Assembly (NCBI GenBank): GCA_008501765.1
Contig: QQUE01000015.1
Span: 248,001 to 312,000, forward strand
Origin: Calditrichota bacterium
Lineage (GTDB): Bacteria; Zhuqueibacterota; Zhuqueibacteria; Zhuqueibacterales; Geothermadaptataceae
Length of the DNA stretch: 64,000 nucleotides
Reading direction: 5' to 3'
The notes beneath the pieces are model-generated. The model saw only the letters and a program-made list of their open reading frames with translations. It did not search any database and was not told the origin of the DNA. Positions 8,310 to 17,085 of the stretch are shown one piece after another. Each line of letters starts with the position of its first letter. Positions within the stretch are counted from its first letter, which is position 1. The position numbers were made by a program, and so were the translations under genes.

Positions 8310-10127
8310 TTAATCCAGTTCAAATTCAGTTTTCCAGTCACTGTCATTTGCCAGGGCTTTTTGATCTCTTTTATCCAAAAGATAATTTTCCAATACCAAA
8401 TAATCCATGTTTGTGCGCATAAAACAGCGGTACGCATCTTCCGGTGTACAGACGATGGGCTCCCCGCGCACGTTGAACGAGGTATTAATCACCGTGGCGC
8501 AGCCGTATTTTTTTTCAAATTCGGAAAGCAATTCATGATAAAGTGGATTGGTTTCTTTGTGCACCGTCTGGACGCGAGCTGAATAATCCACGTGCGTGAT
8601 CGCCGGGATATCCGAGCGGACAATTTTTAGCTTGTCCAGGCCAAATTTGTTTATTTCTTCCGCAGTCATTTTTTTCTGTCTGTCGCGATGAACATCTGCA
8701 ACGAGCAGCATGTATGGGCTGGGACGGTCGAGTTCGAAATACTCGGAAACATTTTCAGCGCGTACGGAGGGAGCAAAGGGGCGGAAACTCTCACGAAATT
8801 TTATTTTCAAATTCATCGTTTCCTGCATTTTCGTGGATCGGGCATCGCCTAAAATTGAACGGCCGCCGAGCGCACGTGGTCCGAATTCCATCCGGCCTTG
8901 AAACCAGCCAACAACATTTTCATTTGAGATGAGCTCGGCAACGACTTTGCTCACTTCCGATGATTCCAATTTTTTATAGGAAATATCATTCTTTTTAAGG
9001 AAAGAATCGATTTCACCATTTTTGAACTCGGGTCCAAGGTACGCCCCCTGCATGCTATCCGCTGATTTTTCGACGGTGCGTACATTGCCCAAATATTGAT
9101 ACCAAACTGATAAGGCAGCTCCCAAAGCCCCGCCCGCATCTCCTGCCGCCGGCTGAATCCAGATTTCATCAAAAACATTTTCCCGCAGTAATTTTCCATT
9201 AGCAACGCAATTGAGTGCGACACCGCCGGCCATACACAGATTTTTCATGCCGGTATTTTTGCGAATGTGGCGCCCCATTTTAAGAATAACTTCTTCCACG
9301 ACATCCTGCACTGAGCGCGCCAAATCCATCTCGCGCTGCGTCAACCGGGATTCCGGCTTCCGATGGGGCGCACCGAAAAGTTTGTGGAATTTCTTGCTGG
9401 TCATCGTGAGCCCGACGCAATAATTAAAATAGGCCATATTCATTTTGAACGAGCCGTCATCTTTAATCTCGATGAGATGATCTTTTATGAGATCCACATA
9501 TTTTGGCTCGCCATAAGGCGCCAATCCCATCACTTTGTACTCACCGGAATTGACTTTGAACCCGGTATAATAAGTAAATGCAGAGTACAAAAGACCGAGT
9601 GAGTGTGGAAATTGAACGTCGGCAATCATTTCAAGCTTGTTGCCCTTACCAACGCCGTAACTCGTCGTTGCCCACTCCCCGACCCCGTCAACTGTGAGAA
9701 ATGCGGCTTTTTCAAAAGGTGAGGCATAAAATGCGGATGCTGCGTGCGACTCGTGGTGCTCCGGGAAAAGCACTGGCCCATTAAAATTGAGCCGCTCTTT
9801 GATATCATCTTTCATCCATAATTTTTGCTTAATCCACAATGGCATGGCTTTTATGAATGAATTGATGCCGACTGGTGCAAACTGCAAGTATGTTTCGAGA
9901 AGGCGCTCAAATTTTAAAAATGGCTTATCATAAAAGGCGACATAATCCAGGTTCTCACCTTTAATTCCAGCCGCGTCAAGGCAATAGTCTATAGCTTTTA
10001 TGGGAAAATTATGATCATGTTTTTTTCGGGTAAATCGCTCTTCCTGCGCAGCGGCACTAATTTTTCCATCCTGAATCAGGCATGCAGCTGAATCATGATA
10101 ATAAGCAGAAATTCCTAAAATATTCAT
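8310..10127 (-). CDS. O-carbamoyltransferase (NodU/CmcH/TobZ family)
   Basis: A 605-residue two-domain enzyme. The N-terminal Kae1-like domain has the metal-binding H124-x3-H128 in a HHESHAASAFY segment. The C-terminal YrdC-like domain shows GPRALGG (416-422) and NTSFN with EPIVCTPEDA (about 548-565). Family members form carbamoyl-adenylate from carbamoyl phosphate and ATP and transfer the carbamoyl group to a hydroxyl, here presumably of a sugar in the polysaccharide. GGAG lies five bases before the ATG. It heads the cassette continued by the SxtJ-like, DUF5989 and SGNH genes. A second, more divergent paralogue is at 15195-16997. Confidence 0.92.
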   Translation of the reverse strand: MNILGISAYYHDSAACLIQDGKISAAAQEERFTRKKHDHNFPIKAIDYCLDAAGIKGENLDYVAFYDKPFLKFERLLETYLQFAPVGINSFIKAMPLWIKQKLWMKDDIKERLNFNGPVLFPEHHESHAASAFYASPFEKAAFLTVDGVGEWATTSYGVGKGNKLEMIADVQFPHSLGLLYSAFTYYTGFKVNSGEYKVMGLAPYGEPKYVDLIKDHLIEIKDDGSFKMNMAYFNYCVGLTMTSKKFHKLFGAPHRKPESRLTQREMDLARSVQDVVEEVILKMGRHIRKNTGMKNLCMAGGVALNCVANGKLLRENVFDEIWIQPAAGDAGGALGAALSVWYQYLGNVRTVEKSADSMQGAYLGPEFKNGEIDSFLKKNDISYKKLESSEVSKVVAELISNENVVGWFQGRMEFGPRALGGRSILGDARSTKMQETMNLKIKFRESFRPFAPSVRAENVSEYFELDRPSPYMLLVADVHRDRQKKMTAEEINKFGLDKLKIVRSDIPAITHVDYSARVQTVHKETNPLYHELLSEFEKKYGCATVINTSFNVRGEPIVCTPEDAYRCFMRTNMDYLVLENYLLDKRDQKALANDSDWKTEFELD

Positions 10128-10488
10128 CGAGACTCCGCGTGTAATCTTTTTCGGCTATTGCAAATCTTTAAAATCAGTTTGACAGCCTGACAATATAAAA
10201 CAAAAAATACTGTTTATAACGAAAATATTCTGTGAGGGTGATTCAAAATTTATAATACGAAAATATTTTAACTGGGTTCGGGAGCGCATTTGAAACTTTT
10301 CAAGCCCATGCGACCATTTATCCTGCCGGGATAGTTTTAAAAATTACTTGGTATATCAATAATAAAATTATCTGCATAATTTTAAAATGCAGAAATTATC
10401 CAATTAAATCAAGTTCAGTGCAGTGATTAATTCTACGATTGGACAGCAATTATACTAAAATTCCCTACATAAACTGGGCAGTGATAAT
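10128..10488. other. 360-bp intergenic region upstream of the carbamoyltransferase cassette
   Basis: AT-rich with no gene seen. A small hairpin (TCTGCAT...ATGCAGA, 10371-10393) lies about 100 bp past the acyltransferase stop and is followed on the minus strand by a T-rich tract, so it may be a weak terminator. The gap probably carries the promoter of the carbamoylation cassette, but I see no good hexamers. Confidence 0.35.
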
Positions 10489-11547
10489 TTATCGCGGATC
10501 GCGGCCAATTAATAATTTATAAGCCAATTTATTGTAGCTTAATATTTTACCATAAATCAACGGAAAAATGACTCCCGGGATGAAAAGTAATAATAGTTTC
10601 GTCGAGTTCGGGTTAACATTGGCAAAATCCGCAATCTTATTCAGGATTGTGAATGTTGGCATGTGGAAAACATAGATCAACATGGATGAGGTGCCACAAT
10701 AAATAAAAAACTTTAACCACCTCGTCTCACCAAAATAATGGGCTGCGTGATGGGAAAGGCCAAAGATGAGCAAAGTGACTAAAATACCCATTATTTCAAA
10801 AGATTTGACAAAATTGAATACAGCGACAAATACCGGGGAGAATGAAGAAATATTAAAATAGACAGTCAATAAAATCAGGTAGCTCACAAAAAACAGGCAG
10901 AGATATTTCCACTGATAGATTGGCTTTTGTATCACATATTTATCGAAAGTATAACCAAGGACAAAAAAGAACAGGAAACTCGAAGTTGTATTTATTGATA
11001 AAAAGTACGCATCCGTCAAATAACCACTGGAAATCTTTAAAACGAAGGCAAATGCCAACAGGTAAGTCGGTTTAATTTTGAGAATTCGAATGGCGACATA
11101 AGTGATAATTGAGCAGCTAAACAGTGTGAACAGAAACCACATTACACCTGACGGTAAAATATTGTCATTCGATTGTTGCAGCAGCAACGAGAAAACCATA
11201 TCGCCAAGAGAAGGAGCATTCAGATATTTGCTCATCGCAATATTTATCAACAAAAATAGAATTGAGAGCGAGTAGAATGGCAGTAAAATTGTCTGCGAAA
11301 CCTTGCTCAAATATCCCTTGTGAGTAGAGAAATTGTACTCAAGCCGTTTACGGTGAAATGCGCCGGAGATCATAAAAAGCAGGGGCATGCGAAATGAAAA
11401 CAACGAAAACATAAAAGTTGTTTGCGCGTCCAGGTAATCGGTGTAAAACTGTGTCCCGCTGAGCTGCACGATTGCATGGCCATAAACGATCCAGATTATT
11501 GCTACACTCTTCGAAATATCGATATGCAGCATTCTTTTTTGATTCAT
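10489..11547 (-). CDS. acyltransferase family 3 membrane protein
   Basis: A 352-residue integral membrane protein with about ten hydrophobic helices. The N-terminus has the acyltransferase 3 signature: basic/acidic residues, a first helix and GH (IWIVYGHAI), then FRMPLLFMISGAF in the second helix. In this family (OafA, NodX, WecH) the conserved His takes part in moving acetyl or succinyl groups from cytoplasmic acyl-CoA to a periplasmic sugar. It stands alone between two gaps of more than 300 bp and so is likely its own transcription unit. Probable role: O-acylation of the polysaccharide. The acyl group is unknown. Confidence 0.85.
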   Translation of the reverse strand: MNQKRMLHIDISKSVAIIWIVYGHAIVQLSGTQFYTDYLDAQTTFMFSLFSFRMPLLFMISGAFHRKRLEYNFSTHKGYLSKVSQTILLPFYSLSILFLLINIAMSKYLNAPSLGDMVFSLLLQQSNDNILPSGVMWFLFTLFSCSIITYVAIRILKIKPTYLLAFAFVLKISSGYLTDAYFLSINTTSSFLFFFVLGYTFDKYVIQKPIYQWKYLCLFFVSYLILLTVYFNISSFSPVFVAVFNFVKSFEIMGILVTLLIFGLSHHAAHYFGETRWLKFFIYCGTSSMLIYVFHMPTFTILNKIADFANVNPNSTKLLLLFIPGVIFPLIYGKILSYNKLAYKLLIGRDPR

Positions 11548-11879
11548 ACGCTGAATTTTAAATTAACCAGGTAAAAAAACATGTAATTATTGCGTAGGGT
11601 AGTATTCAGGAAAGTGGAATCGCCGCCAGCTAAATATTCGAATTGGAATTCAGATACCCTAAGCGAAGAGAAGATTATATTTCTGTTTATTAAATCTACA
11701 CACAATCCCAGGATTTGAGGAGAAAAAATAAGCAGCTAACCGGGTAAAATACATATATCTACTTGTTTTTCGAAATCAATTGAAAGTATTCTCAAATTGA
11801 ATTGCACATGTTCTATTCAAATATATCAGATTGAATAAAGGTAAAATTCATTTGAGAATACTACAAATCACATTATGTA
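11548..11879. other. 332-bp intergenic region with strong hairpins
   Basis: No gene seen. Directly 3' of the secreted enzyme gene is an inverted repeat with arms 11785-11803 and 11845-11862 (18 bp paired with one bulge), holding a smaller stem TATTCAA/TTGAATA in its loop. No T-run follows on the minus strand, so it is more likely a stability or processing hairpin, or a repeat element, than a classical terminator. Confidence 0.45.
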
Positions 11880-13703
11880 TCAATTCCCTTTCACTTCAAT
11901 AGTGATATTGCCGGGAGGATTTGGCGACTCAAAATCGCGGTCAGCGCCGTAATCATCGAAGACAAATTTTATCGCATCGGCAGCCACAGCGCCATTGGAG
12001 CCATCTGTCTGAATTTCAACAAATCCATTTGTGCCGTTTGAGAATTTAAATCGGCCGATTTCGTTCCATTGCCCTGAATTCTGTTGCTGGTTAATCGTGA
12101 AATCCTGGCTGCCATCAGCTGATTGCACTCGGTGTTTAACATTCGAGGCCATCCCGGATAATCGTGGGTGCCATTCATAAACTTTATAATAACCCGATAT
12201 AGAAATAGTGGGCCGGAAAACAGCTGTACCGGAGCCATAGGAAATTGCAGTTTCATAGGTATCGAGCCAGCTTTTACAACTCAGCACGTAGCCATCAACA
12301 TAACATTCTTTGTATTGCTCAAATCCAGTGCTGAGCTTTGCCAGCGTTGAACTCGGAGATGTGCCTGTTGGGGAATTATCGATAATAATATCAGAAACCA
12401 CAATGAATGGTTTCTTTAGTAAAATAATTCCATCACCAAAGTAACGCCCGTCAATTTTGGTTCCATGCAGGTCGATTGAATCAAATTGTTTGCCATTATT
12501 GAATCCGGGATTTTGGCCGCCTTTAAAGCGAAAATACGGTCCTGAATACTCTGAGAATTGCGTAAGATCATTTGCAGATGCTGATTGTGATTGTCCATTG
12601 CACGATCCAATAGCACAACCGTTGTCAAAAAACCGCACCCACAAACCCGGGCGGATTTCCCTCGGCGGGCCGGTGGGGCGGCCAAGATCAACATCGAACT
12701 CATCATACCAAAATGACCAATAATGCTCACTGGCTTCAATATCCTGAAAACTGTAGTAGTGATCGTTAAACATGGCCATCACAATGCCGAAACGCATTTC
12801 TGTAAAACTGTCTTTTGAAGGATAGCCTTTTTTCGGGTGCGAATTGTAGGGCATGCCATCTTCAAGTGTGACGTAAGGTTGCACCGCGTATTTTTTAATA
12901 TTATTAAACCAATCGTAATCGAATTTATCATTGAAAAAACCTCTTCGCTTTTCAACGATTATGCCATTTTGCTTGCTCCAGCCCCAGGTGTGTTTCGTTC
13001 CGCTGTTGATTATAATCAGTTTGTTGGGCCCGACTTTAGCGCGTAATTTATCCATCAAAACGTCGATGCCGCCCTGCCAGCGATTCAGCCATTCACTATC
13101 GGACATTTCATCGTGATCATTCACACCATTGTTGTCAATATCAACATCGGCGAATCCATCACGATTATACATATAAGCCATACCTGTCCGGCCCCAAATT
13201 CCATCCGTGGCTAAGCCATCAAAATGATTCAAATCAACGAGTTCGGTCAGAAAAGTTGGTAAATAATCGACGTAGCGCATGTTGGCCATCGCACCACTGG
13301 TGGCTTTCGGACAAACGTCGCTGAGATTGACCATCATATAATTGCCATAGCCGCTGATTTTATTACCCTGCGAATCACGTAAAAACCAGCTATCCGGGAA
13401 ATTATCGATGTATGGGGATTGTGCGGTATTCCAGTCATAAGTATGAATTACCGAAACCGTCGGATTCATTTGTTTTAATTTATCTGCCCAGCCGCTGTGC
13501 CTGTTTCGGGTGATAACCATATCAAAACGAGCATAATAATCTTCCACCGCGCCAGAAAAAGTTTGCCAGCCGATAAGAGGATAAGAATGCTGCGGTAATT
13601 GAGCATTTAGCGTCGAACTCAAAGTGGTTATAAACCCGAGGCACATAACAGTTGAAATTAATTTTATCTTTATTGATTTTTTCATAAAACCCAGCATTTT
13701 CAT
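11880..13703 (-). CDS. secreted glycoside-hydrolase-like protein (GHL15-type) with golvesin-like C-terminus
   Basis: A 607-residue exported protein. After a start with GGAGAGG upstream, a signal peptide spans about residues 7-34 (cleavage near LNA-Q). Residues about 40-400 look like a TIM-barrel putative glycosyl hydrolase of the GHL15/DUF kind. There is a conserved-looking FDGLATDG with D167, and a DxDxNxxxDxxE calcium loop at D188-E199. Residues about 483-583 match the golvesin C-terminal-like/carbohydrate-binding module (YYKVYEWHP...ADGSQDFTINQQQ...VAADAIKFVF). It is the only predicted secreted carbohydrate-active enzyme in the locus. It may trim or release the exported polymer. The catalytic activity is not proven by sequence. 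Confidence 0.75.
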   Translation of the reverse strand: MKMLGFMKKSIKIKLISTVMCLGFITTLSSTLNAQLPQHSYPLIGWQTFSGAVEDYYARFDMVITRNRHSGWADKLKQMNPTVSVIHTYDWNTAQSPYIDNFPDSWFLRDSQGNKISGYGNYMMVNLSDVCPKATSGAMANMRYVDYLPTFLTELVDLNHFDGLATDGIWGRTGMAYMYNRDGFADVDIDNNGVNDHDEMSDSEWLNRWQGGIDVLMDKLRAKVGPNKLIIINSGTKHTWGWSKQNGIIVEKRRGFFNDKFDYDWFNNIKKYAVQPYVTLEDGMPYNSHPKKGYPSKDSFTEMRFGIVMAMFNDHYYSFQDIEASEHYWSFWYDEFDVDLGRPTGPPREIRPGLWVRFFDNGCAIGSCNGQSQSASANDLTQFSEYSGPYFRFKGGQNPGFNNGKQFDSIDLHGTKIDGRYFGDGIILLKKPFIVVSDIIIDNSPTGTSPSSTLAKLSTGFEQYKECYVDGYVLSCKSWLDTYETAISYGSGTAVFRPTISISGYYKVYEWHPRLSGMASNVKHRVQSADGSQDFTINQQQNSGQWNEIGRFKFSNGTNGFVEIQTDGSNGAVAADAIKFVFDDYGADRDFESPNPPGNITIEVKGN

Positions 13704-13852
13704 TTCAGGATCCTCTCCAAAAAACAGTGCTCTTACGTATCTGCGTATTCGATTACAACAATGTGATTCCTAATCTTGGATTGAGCTCACATTTTTATAG
13801 AAAAGATGTTACTACAAACTTTGAACCAAGTATTCTCGATCCACTAATTAAT

Positions 13853-15049
13853 TTACTTATCAAGCACTTTTTCAAATACTTTAATCATTTTCTCCCCGAC
13901 GCTGTCCCAATTGTATTCACTTTCAGCGTCCTTTCGAGCTGCCGCACCGATTTTTTTTCGCAACTTTTTATCATTTATCAGCAGGGTGATTTTCTCAGCC
14001 AATTCAGCAGCATTCTCCGGGTTATAAAGAAATCCATTTTCTCCTTCAGAAATAACCTCAGCCAATTGGCCAATTCTCGTAGCAACAATGCCCAATCCGG
14101 CCGCCATATATTCGAACAATTTCATCGAAGAGGCATAGAAAAAGTCCAGGGGCGGATACGGTGCGATCGCAATGTCCATACATGAAAGATAGCGGGAAAT
14201 TTCATTATTCGGTACATATCCCACCAGTTTTATGCGGTCAAAAAATTCTGTATTTGCAAATTTTTCTCGAAAAAATTTCATATTTTTTTCAGTGCCGATC
14301 ATCATAAAACAGACATTTTTGAACTGGGGCATCACTTTATAAACGGCTTCAATTAAAACATCAATGCCGGTCCACGCATAGCCGGCGCCAACCCAGCCCA
14401 CAACAATTTTACCCGTTAACCCGTATTTTTCAAGAATATCTTTATCCGGAGTTGTTGGGTAAATTTTATTTGTATCGGCGGCATTGGTAATCATGGTGAT
14501 TTTGTCCGCAGGCACACCTTTTTCAATATAATATTGGCTCAAATCGGTGGATTGAGTGATGACAGCATCTGCCTTTTTCAAATAGTCCAACTCTACTTTT
14601 AAAGAGAAATGACCAAATTTTACTGCGTCCTGAGCATAAAACTCACTCCACTCGTGCGTTGGTGGGCAGTCAACTTCCACAACCAAAGGGATACCAAGCA
14701 TCTTCGAGAGCAGGAGATTGGCGTAATTTCCATAATCATGGCGGGAAAAAAGTATATCCGGCTGCTGCTTTTGAAGAATCGAATACTCTGAAAAAAAACG
14801 GGGTATATTTATCAAATACGACCGGGGTTCCCGGTAATATTTACGTAATAGCGTTTTTATATTTTCCTTACGATTGGTTTCAATCTGGCCATTGACCGCT
14901 GTTTGGAACTCAGGCTGATTCGTCCGCCATTCCAAATATACTTTATGATTTTTCCGGCGAATGGCAGCGATAAATTCGTTGGATTTTACGGCCGCTCCCG
15001 CAGAAATTCCATTTATATCCCAAACGTAGGAAAAATAACTTATTACCAT
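13853..15049 (-). CDS. glycosyltransferase family 4
   Basis: A 398-residue GT4-like enzyme. The N-terminal domain starts with a beta strand and a glycine-containing loop (ISAGAAVKS). The C-terminal domain has the donor-binding signature around SSMKLFEYMAAGLGIVAT followed by ENGFLY, typical of GT4 enzymes with a divergent EX7E (the second Glu is in FEYM). It carries no signal peptide or transmembrane segment and should act on lipid-linked sugars at the inner face of the membrane. A likely terminator separates it from the upstream carbamoyltransferase, so it probably has its own promoter in 15050-15075. The sugar is unknown. Confidence 0.83.
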   Translation of the reverse strand: MVISYFSYVWDINGISAGAAVKSNEFIAAIRRKNHKVYLEWRTNQPEFQTAVNGQIETNRKENIKTLLRKYYREPRSYLINIPRFFSEYSILQKQQPDILFSRHDYGNYANLLLSKMLGIPLVVEVDCPPTHEWSEFYAQDAVKFGHFSLKVELDYLKKADAVITQSTDLSQYYIEKGVPADKITMITNAADTNKIYPTTPDKDILEKYGLTGKIVVGWVGAGYAWTGIDVLIEAVYKVMPQFKNVCFMMIGTEKNMKFFREKFANTEFFDRIKLVGYVPNNEISRYLSCMDIAIAPYPPLDFFYASSMKLFEYMAAGLGIVATRIGQLAEVISEGENGFLYNPENAAELAEKITLLINDKKLRKKIGAAARKDAESEYNWDSVGEKMIKVFEKVLDK

Positions 15050-15073
15050 TAATACAGCTCCGAAAAATCGCTT

Positions 15074-15153
15074 AAAAAAAATGGGTTACTTTTCTCAAAA
15101 CAAATTTCTGGATAAAAAATCCATTCAACCTGTCTTTAAAGCAGACCCATTTT
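15074..15153 (-). terminator. probable intrinsic terminator after the second carbamoyltransferase
   Basis: On the minus strand, AAAATGGGT (15153-15145) pairs with ACCCATTTT (15086-15078) and runs straight into eight T residues. The loop is long but holds a small TGGAT/ATCCA hairpin. It lies 42 bp past the carbamoyltransferase stop. Confidence 0.45.
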
Positions 15154-15194
15154 ATATTTCTAATAATTCAGTTTACATTCGACTAATTTGCCCA

Positions 15195-16997
15195 TCAGGC
15201 GCGCAATAATTCTTTATTGGCCTCTTTTGGTTCATCAATTTTATAAGCTTCAGCAAGTTTTTGATTTTCTTCACTTTGCTCGCTATATTTTACCATGAAA
15301 TTACCAATGGCCAGATAATCCAAAGTTCCCGACAAAAAGGAACGGATTGCATCATCAGGGGTGCAGACGATCGGTTCCTCATGCATATTGAAACTCGTAT
15401 TAACCAAACTCGGAATACCGGTAATTTTATGATATTCTTTAAGAATTTTATAATAACTGGGGTTGTCTTTTTCATTTATAACTTGTGGACGCGCCGTCCC
15501 GTCAACGTGCACAGTGGCGGGGCTGTTTTCTTTCATATAATCGGTGCAATCGAAAGTGATCGTCATAAATTTGGCTGCAAACGATGCATCTTTAAAATTG
15601 ATATAGCATTTGTCTGCATATTCTTCCAATGTGACCGGGGCAAACGGCATAAACTCTGTTCGTTTCAATCGTTTATTGAGCCAGTCATTTACGGCCGGAT
15701 CGACGGTTTGATATAAAATTGAACGATTACCCAGTGCCCGCGGCCCAAGTTCCATGCCGCCATTGAACCGGGCAACAACTTTATTTTCTGCAATGACTTT
15801 GGCAATGTCAGCTTCGATATTGTCCAGTTTTTTATAGACGACATTGTTTTTCTTCAGGGCAGCTTCGATTTCTTCATCGGTATATGACGGGCCGTAATAG
15901 GCGTTTGGAATCTTTGCTCCCTGGCTTCCATTCTGGCAGATATCGTAATAAAGAGCCGCACCTTGAGAAATACCGCCATCGCTCATATTCGGATAAATGT
16001 AGACAGTTTCAACATCTTCAATTTCATAAATTCGCTGATTCAGCTTAACATTTGCAAAGGCGCCACCGGCCAATACAACTTTGTTAATCCCAAGCTTCGC
16101 GACGGCTTTTGTAATCAGTTCAACAAACACTTCTTCAAAACGACGCTGAAAAACAGCTGCTATATCTTCCCTGCTGTGATTTTCCAGCAAACGTTTCATT
16201 AGACAATTTTCGAGGAACTTAAATTTCGGATGCCACATTTTACCAATCATCAGCGGCGCTTTGATGGACATTCCATCAACGACGAGCAAATCTTTAATTT
16301 CATCATAAATTGGTGAATTAGCATCACCGAACGCAGCCAGGCCGAGAATTTTGCCTTCGTGGCGGTTGGCACGGAATCCCAGCCATTTTGTTAAACTGGC
16401 ATAAAAATGCCCGAGTGAGTGCGGGTAATACGTTTTAAAAATTGGCGTCAACTCTTTGCCGTTGCCCACAGAAATCATCGAGGTGATAAAATCGCCCCAA
16501 TAGTCTGCTGTGACGATGATGGCTTTGCCAAAACCGCTGGTGTAAAAAGCGGAGGCGGCGTGGGCTTCGTGATGCCCGATGCGGTGAAATTTGGCATTGG
16601 GAAACATCTTTTTCAAGCGGCCTTCATCGTTGGTGTGCTCGCGCAACGTCCGTTGATAAGCATTGAGAAGAATATATCCGGCATAAAGAAATTGGCGTAC
16701 ATAATCGAGGAAACTGGCCTTCACCCCTTTCGGTTTTGAAAAGAGCGTGAACGGATATTTGGCAAATACGTTTGTAAATAAATCGCGGAATTTGCTGATT
16801 TCCGGGATAACTACATGATCGATATCGTTGTAATATTTGCCCGAATCTTTCAAGACGTAATCAATTGATTTTTGAGGAAAACCATCCTGATTTTTTACAC
16901 GCGAAAGCCGTTCTTCATTTATCGCTGTAATTATTTCACCATTTTCGACTATCGCAGCACCGGCTTCGTGTTCATTGCTGTAGGATAGAACCGCCAT
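15195..16997 (-). CDS. second O-carbamoyltransferase (NodU/CmcH family)
   Basis: A 600-residue paralogue of the enzyme at 8310-10127 with the same two-domain plan: H142-x3-H146 in HHEAHAASAFY, GPRALGNRSIL in the C-terminal domain, and NTSFN...EPIVCTPDDA near the end. The start is fixed by AAGGAG seven bases upstream of the ATG. The N-terminus is diverged (LSYSNEHEAGAA in place of ISAYYHDSAA), keeping one His near position 10. No SxtJ- or DUF5989-like gene follows it, unlike the other copy. It probably carbamoylates a different hydroxyl or sugar. It stands between the Wzy/WaaL-like gene and a terminator. Confidence 0.9.
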   Translation of the reverse strand: MAVLSYSNEHEAGAAIVENGEIITAINEERLSRVKNQDGFPQKSIDYVLKDSGKYYNDIDHVVIPEISKFRDLFTNVFAKYPFTLFSKPKGVKASFLDYVRQFLYAGYILLNAYQRTLREHTNDEGRLKKMFPNAKFHRIGHHEAHAASAFYTSGFGKAIIVTADYWGDFITSMISVGNGKELTPIFKTYYPHSLGHFYASLTKWLGFRANRHEGKILGLAAFGDANSPIYDEIKDLLVVDGMSIKAPLMIGKMWHPKFKFLENCLMKRLLENHSREDIAAVFQRRFEEVFVELITKAVAKLGINKVVLAGGAFANVKLNQRIYEIEDVETVYIYPNMSDGGISQGAALYYDICQNGSQGAKIPNAYYGPSYTDEEIEAALKKNNVVYKKLDNIEADIAKVIAENKVVARFNGGMELGPRALGNRSILYQTVDPAVNDWLNKRLKRTEFMPFAPVTLEEYADKCYINFKDASFAAKFMTITFDCTDYMKENSPATVHVDGTARPQVINEKDNPSYYKILKEYHKITGIPSLVNTSFNMHEEPIVCTPDDAIRSFLSGTLDYLAIGNFMVKYSEQSEENQKLAEAYKIDEPKEANKELLRA

Positions 16998-17085
16998 TTT
17001 GAACTCCTTTTATTTTTAATATCCTTCTTGTATTCATGCTGCGAGATCGCAGTTCATTTTCAAAAAGAAAAAATAACGTTGTTAC

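Noticed and set aside
13751-13800. AATGTGA/TCACATT stem upstream of the secreted enzyme
   Set aside because: Seven-base stem with a 20-base loop and no T-run on the coding strand; too weak to call.
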